A DNA stretch of 18,095 bases from Anaerolineales bacterium (GTDB lineage Bacteria > Chloroflexota > Anaerolineae > Epilineales > JAANWY01): assembly GCA_018263655.1 (NCBI GenBank), contig JAANWY010000360.1, forward strand, positions 1 through 18,095, given 5' to 3'. Position 1 is the stretch's first letter. Every line of letters begins with the position of its first letter. A program made the translations under genes and the position numbers. Of the stretch, positions 14,789 to 18,095 are shown piece by piece. The notes under the pieces are model-generated. The model was not told the DNA's origin and ran no database searches. It saw only the letters and a list, made by a program, of their open reading frames with translations.

Positions 14789-15364
14789 ATGAGTTCAATT
14801 TTGCCTGGCAATGGGCGTCGATTGAGCGGAAAGTTCCGCGTTGCTATCGTCTTTTTTATCATCAATCTTGTCGTTTTCGTGCTGGCACGCTGTAGTCAAG
14901 AGACGCCGAGTCCAACTCCGCCGCCGGTCACTACAGCACCGGCAGATACCTCATCCGGTCCGTCGACCCAGGATGTGTCATGACACGAGCGACCGGCGAT
15001 ATGCCGGCCATAACACGACGCCGGCCAGCTCCCAGGACGTGTGGTTCGACGAGTTCAACCCGAGTTCAACCCCGATGGGCGGTACGATGCTGATGAACGT
15101 AGCTGCGGCGGCGTATACTGCCACTCTAACGGAACCTCAGCTCAGACAGTCCCCAATGACCCGATCTATGCAACCGCCGTGTGGGCCGATCCGGAAAGTG
15201 GCGCCTGTGGCACGTGCCACGGCATCGATCAGGAGACGTTAACCACCGGCATTCACTCACAACATCTAGGCTTCGCCGATTGTACGACATGTCACGTAGA
15301 ATATGGGCAGCCCACACACGTCAACAAGCAAATCGAAGGGTATGATCATCGTTTCGGCCACTAG
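14789..15364 (+). pseudogene. Frameshifted CxxxxCH/CxxCH multiheme cytochrome
   Basis: The gene starts at 14789 (GGAG 6 bp upstream) with a membrane or lipoprotein segment (AIVFFIINLVVFVLARC) and a Pro/Thr linker. That frame stops at 14981-14983. The protein continues in the next frame as CHDTSDRRYAGHN...VWFDEFNP. It then returns to the first frame after an exact 11-bp tandem duplication of GAGTTCAACCC (15051-15061, 15062-15072); removing one copy gives WFDEFNPDGRYDADERSCGG. The last part has CGGVYCH (a CX4CH motif), CGTCH and CTTCH, ending at 15362-15364 inside a palindromic element. The pattern matches the CxxxxCH...CxxCH cytochrome domain known from Geobacter-type proteins. The first lesion (about 14970-14980) probably also destroyed a heme motif, since only its CH remains. 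The product would be truncated, so I call it a pseudogene. Confidence 0.75.
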
Positions 15365-15454
15365 CTCGGCTTGGATTGCCAAATCCAAGCCATAACCGCT
15401 GGATTTGGCAATCCAGCGAGAGCAGGCGGAAGCCAATGGCCGAAACGATGATCA
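15343..15454. repeat. Palindromic element with nested stems
   Basis: The outer arms TGATCATCGTTTCGGCCA (15343-15360) and TGGCCGAAACGATGATCA (15437-15454) match perfectly over 18 bp. The inner arms GGATTGCCAAATCC (15373-15386) and GGATTTGGCAATCC (15401-15414) match over 14 bp. The left arm forms the last codons of the cytochrome pseudogene, so the element may have replaced its true end. Confidence 0.75.
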
Positions 15455-15472
15455 AGGCCGAAACCACGGCTA

Positions 15473-15627
15473 GCATCCTGAGTAGGCTGGAACGTAGTGG
15501 AGGCCGTATCGAAGGGTGCGGCTTCAGGATAGCACGGTATTTAGTTCCGAGTCGCACCCTTCGATACGACCTCGGCTTCGCCTCGGTCTACTCAGGATGC
15601 GCCATAGGTTACCCCCTGAACGCTTAC
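15473..15627. repeat. Palindromic element E with right GTAAGCGTTCAG-type end
   Basis: The outer arms GCATCCTGAGTAG (15473-15485) and CTACTCAGGATGC (15588-15600), and the inner arms CGTATCGAAGGGTGCG (15495-15510) and its complement at 15553-15568, are both perfect. After the core comes CCTGAACGCTTAC (15615-15627), the right end of the family seen at 10920 and 15674. The same core recurs at 17999 directly behind a left end, so core and ends belong together in a full element. Confidence 0.75.
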
Positions 15628-15673
15628 GAGGGAATATCTGAAGCCCTCACTGGAACTGAGGACAGATTTATCG

Positions 15674-15815
15674 GTAACCGTTCAGGTGATCTTGAAAACA
15701 GACGCATAAGGTGACCGGCACTTGCGAAATCGGTCCAAGGACGAGCATACGAGGGTCAGCACAGCCACTTATCGTTGAAAACCGGTTTGGAAGTGCCGGT
15801 CACCTGAACGCTTAC
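15674..15815. repeat. MITE-like element C with GTAACCGTTCAGG ends
   Basis: It begins GTAACCGTTCAGG (15674-15686) and ends CCTGAACGCTTAC (15803-15815). A perfect 15-bp inner stem is AGGTGACCGGCACTT (15709-15723) with its complement at 15791-15805, different from the stems in elements A and E. It ends 13 bp before the ribosome site of the NapC-like gene, so that gene's promoter must be within or before the element. Confidence 0.75.
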
Positions 15816-15838
15816 ATCTATCGAAGGGGTAAGGAGTC

Positions 15839-17500
15839 ATGTTACAGCCTGTACGTGATTGGTGGGCGCTTACAAAACGATATAAGCAGTCGGTCTTAAT
15901 TGGGTCCGGCTTGCTTCTCATAGCAGCCATGTTCGTGTTCGCTGCCGGCGTTGGTGCTTGGGAGTATACTAACAGTGTCGCCTTTTGTGGTACAACCTGT
16001 CATACCATGCCGCCCGAGTTCATAGCCTATCAAGCATCGCCACATGCGCGTGTACCGTGCGTGGATTGTCACTTAGGGCGTGAGAGTGCATTTAACGCCA
16101 TTCCGCGAAAAGCGCGGGAAATGTCACACGTTACTAAGTTTCTCACGGCTGACTATCACACACCCATCTACCTCCGAACTCTGCGGCCAGCCCGCGAGAC
16201 ATGTGAGGAATGCCATTTCCCGGAAAAATTCTCCAGCGACACGTTCCGGGAGATCACGCACTATGCCCTCGACGAGGAGAGCACCCCGGAACAGACTTAT
16301 CTCGTTCTAAAAACTGGTGGGCAGATACGGCCCGGCCTGAGCCGGGGTATTCACTGGCATATTGCGAATGAGGTATGGTTCCTGGCCGAGGACCGACTGG
16401 ATCAGGAAATTGTATATGTGAAAGAAGTCCTAACCGATGGAACCACGCGGGAGTACTACCATGTAGAGGCCGACATCGACGCCGAATATGTGGCAGAGCG
16501 GCGAGATCAACTCGAGCTGATGGACTGCATTGATTGCCACAACCGTACGTCTCATGAGTTCCCCTCACCCGAGAGCGCAATCGATGAGGCGCTTAACGCG
16601 GATCGAATCGATGCTGACATTCCCTTCATTAAAGCTTGGGGCGTCGATGCACTACAGGAGCGGTTCCAAAGCCACGACGAAGCTCAAGAGAAGCTGGAAC
16701 GACTAGACGGCTGGTACCAGCGTAACTACCCTGAATTCCATACCGAGAACCAAGATAGTATCCAGAATGCGATCGCCGAGCTGCAGGACCTCTATCAAGA
16801 GACCGTGTTCCCAGGTATGGACATCGGCTGGGCAACGCATCCCGATAACCTCGGTCACAAGGAATTTCCTGGCTGTTTCCGGTGTCACGATGGTAAACAC
16901 GTCACTCAACAAGGCGAGGCGATCCGATTGGAGTGTAACATCTGCCACACCATTCCGGAGGTTAGTGGGGCTGGTCAGCCGGCGCCGGTCATTAACGTGG
17001 CCCGCGTCACGGGTGAGGCTCGCATCGAAGAGCCGGCATCCCATCGCAGCACGAACTGGCTCTTCATCCATCGCGAGGAGCGAGTGGCACAGGATGCCGA
17101 GTGTGCCGGCTGCCACAACACAACCGACGCCGGCATGGCAACGAATATCAGTTTCTGCTCCAACAGCGCCTGCCACGGCACCGAGTGGGTGTATGCCGGC
17201 CTGGACGCGCCGGCACTACGCGGGGCCATCGCCGAGCAGGAGCAACTTTCGCCGGCCCCACCCGCCGAGCCGGAACCACAACAGGAAGTCGAGGCGCCTG
17301 CCCCTGTCACCGCCTTGCAGAAGAACCGGGGACCGGACATTCCGCACCCACTATCTGAAGGGCGCAAGGCGTGTCTGAACTGCCATGCTGTCGAGGGCGG
17401 GCTGATTCCTGCGCCTGAAAGTCACACGGACCACACGGAGCAAGAGTGCACCCAGTGCCATCGGCCGGCCTTTGAAACCTTGGAGGAAACTACACCGTAG
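15839..17500 (+). CDS. NapC/NirT-type membrane multiheme cytochrome, ten heme motifs
   Basis: 553 aa; AAGGAG lies 4 bp before the ATG. One N-terminal membrane helix (about residues 18-40) leads into the NapC/NirT signature EYTNSVAFCGTTCHTMPPEF with SPHARVPCVDCH. This family takes electrons from membrane quinol and passes them to periplasmic partners. Heme motifs: CGTTCH (C50, CX3CH spacing), CVDCH, CEECH, CIDCH, CFRCH, CNICH, CAGCH, CSNSACH (C440, CX4CH spacing), CLNCH and CTQCH, ten in all. This far exceeds the usual four hemes and ~200 aa of NapC/NrfH proteins. A Pro/Glu linker (about 470-490) separates a C-terminal di-heme module (HPLSEGRKACLNCH...CTQCHRP) matching the N-terminal modules of the 13-heme protein. 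It probably forms a second quinol exit route; the acceptor is unknown. Confidence 0.92.
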   Translation: MLQPVRDWWALTKRYKQSVLIGSGLLLIAAMFVFAAGVGAWEYTNSVAFCGTTCHTMPPEFIAYQASPHARVPCVDCHLGRESAFNAIPRKAREMSHVTKFLTADYHTPIYLRTLRPARETCEECHFPEKFSSDTFREITHYALDEESTPEQTYLVLKTGGQIRPGLSRGIHWHIANEVWFLAEDRLDQEIVYVKEVLTDGTTREYYHVEADIDAEYVAERRDQLELMDCIDCHNRTSHEFPSPESAIDEALNADRIDADIPFIKAWGVDALQERFQSHDEAQEKLERLDGWYQRNYPEFHTENQDSIQNAIAELQDLYQETVFPGMDIGWATHPDNLGHKEFPGCFRCHDGKHVTQQGEAIRLECNICHTIPEVSGAGQPAPVINVARVTGEARIEEPASHRSTNWLFIHREERVAQDAECAGCHNTTDAGMATNISFCSNSACHGTEWVYAGLDAPALRGAIAEQEQLSPAPPAEPEPQQEVEAPAPVTALQKNRGPDIPHPLSEGRKACLNCHAVEGGLIPAPESHTDHTEQECTQCHRPAFETLEETTP

Positions 17501-17548
17501 CAGGAGGGGCCGAGCACTGGCCGCCTCGGCAACACGACGCCCCGTCTT

Positions 17549-17650
17549 CCGATCCAGGCCAGGCAAACGCTCGACCATGGCTTCGTACGCGGCCATCGCC
17601 TCTTTGGTCAAGCTGACGCCCGTTTCGTATGTCTTCTCGACTACCTCGAA
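17549..17650 (-). pseudogene. Probable transposase C-terminal remnant
   Basis: On the minus strand one frame reads FEVVEKTYETGVSLTKEAMA followed by AYEAMVERLPGLDR, then loses its pattern. From memory this resembles the end of a bacterial DDE-type transposase, but I cannot name the IS family. No start, catalytic region or terminal repeats are visible. It abuts a plus-strand oxidoreductase tail at 17655, suggesting an old insertion into that gene. Confidence 0.35.
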
Positions 17651-17654
17651 CCCG

Positions 17655-17798
17655 TACGAAAACCTGATCGTCGCTGGAGGCCACGCGATGATCGGTTTGT
17701 TCCTAGGCCCGATTATGGGTAAACTAGTGTCTGAACTTGTGCGCAGTGAGCCGTCGTCGATCGACTTGACCGCACTGAGTGTGGAACGATTTCGCTAG
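17655..17798 (+). pseudogene. C-terminal fragment of an FAD-dependent (D-amino-acid dehydrogenase-like) oxidoreductase
   Basis: YENLIVAGGHAMIGLFLGPI, then MGKLVSELVRSEPSSIDLTA and LSVERFR before the stop at 17796-17798. The (A/G)GHAxxGLxLGPxxGxLVxELxxGE...SIDLxxxxxxRF pattern is the FAD-contacting tail of the DAO (glycine/D-amino-acid oxidase) family. Everything upstream (FAD-binding GxGxxG, substrate domain) is missing and replaced by the transposase-like remnant, so this is a truncated gene end. Confidence 0.6.
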
Positions 17799-17804
17799 AT
17801 GTAG

Positions 17805-17886
17805 GTTCGTAGTAGCGACTTCAGTCGCTGGTTGCGTAACCCAAACGACTGAGGCGACTTCAAGAAGTCGCACCGTTACTACGAAC
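17805..17886. repeat. Palindromic repeat (GTTCGTAGTA ends)
   Basis: GTTCGTAGTA (17805-17814) and TACTACGAAC (17877-17886) are perfect inverted ends. Inside, GCGACTTCAGTCG and CGACTGAGGCGACTTC add further dyad symmetry, and CGACTTC occurs as AAGTCG in inverted form. It starts right after the oxidoreductase stop codon and has no coding pattern. Confidence 0.65.
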
Positions 17887-17896
17887 GCCATAACGG

Positions 17897-17972
17897 GAAT
17901 TGCTGCATTATGTGCGCGAGTTCACCCAAGATGTCCCGCGCTCCAAGGTGCTGTCTGCCAAGACGATCGCGA
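17897..17972 (+). pseudogene. Short coding-like remnant between two palindromic elements
   Basis: The frame reads ELLHYVREFTQDVPRSKVL then SAKTIA, which has protein-like composition. It is cut on the left by the GTTCGTAGTA palindrome and on the right by element D. I do not recognise the family. It may be a sliver of a gene broken up by the repeats, or chance. Confidence 0.2.
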
Positions 17973-18095
17973 GTAACCGTTCAGGAGGTATCAGGACTAG
18001 CATCCTGAGTAGGTCGAAACGAAGTGGAGACCGTATCGAAGGGTGCGGGTTTGCGACGGTTCTTCGAACAAGCCGCACCCCCTTCGATGAACTCA
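17973..18095. repeat. MITE-like element D, cut by window end
   Basis: It begins GTAACCGTTCAGG (17973-17985), then the core of element E: GCATCCTGAGTAGG, followed by CGTATCGAAGGGTGCG and, near the end, the start of the complementary arm (CGCACCCCCTTCGAT). The right terminal repeat lies beyond the window. It is the second copy of core E in 2.6 kb. Confidence 0.7.

Overview
The window looks like a chromosomal stretch of an uncultured Chloroflexota bacterium (Anaerolineae-like). This placement is an inference from the Val-Thr-Glu-rich spacer behind a lipoprotein lipobox, a BTAD/SARP-type regulator, very heme-rich respiratory proteins and a high density of small palindromic repeats. No 16S rRNA or core marker gene is present, so the taxonomy is tentative.

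Layout. 1-436: two direct copies of a ~170 bp hairpin-forming repeat. 437-3263: a cheB-cheA chemosensory pair, both broken by frameshifts; cheB also carries a palindromic insertion. 3264-3502: a degraded spacer with a possible minus-strand gene tail. 3503-4765 (minus): an eight-heme lipoprotein with a collagen-like Gly-X-Y stalk. 4766-5609: non-coding, with a tandem repeat and a MITE-like palindrome. 5610-6737: a regulator joining a cysteine-rich DUF3795-like domain to a SARP-type winged helix and BTAD domain. 6738-7426: repeats. 7427-7927: a cyclic-nucleotide-binding-fold protein without a DNA-binding domain. 8036-8106: tRNA-Cys(GCA). 8422-10804: promoter, leader palindrome and a ten-heme lipoprotein built from two five-heme halves. 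10805-11293: tandem repeats, a MITE-like element and a terminator. 11294-14624: a tight four-gene operon of Rieske protein, cytochrome b6-like protein, subunit-IV-like protein and a 13-heme membrane-anchored cytochrome. 14627-15838: a decayed cytochrome gene among nested palindromic elements. 15839-17500: a NapC/NirT-type membrane cytochrome with ten heme motifs. 17501-18095: remnants of a transposase and an FAD-dependent oxidoreductase, then more palindromic elements.

How the genes may work together (inference). The Rieske/cytochrome b module would oxidise quinol. A 13-heme cytochrome sits where cytochrome c1 or f normally would. The NapC-type protein offers a second quinol-to-heme exit, and the two multiheme lipoproteins (8 and 10 hemes) could carry electrons over the outer face of the membrane. 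In all, 42 heme-binding motifs lie in five apparently intact proteins. The cNMP-fold and DUF3795-SARP proteins are plausible sensors for this respiratory set, but nothing in the sequence proves it.

The most unusual features are the bc-like complex with a 13-heme partner, the collagen-stalked cytochrome, the DUF3795-SARP fusion, frameshifts traceable to exact small tandem duplications (4 bp in cheB, 11 bp in the cytochrome pseudogene), and a repeat family with ends GTAACCGTTCAGG/CCTGAACGCTTAC that encloses different palindromic cores.
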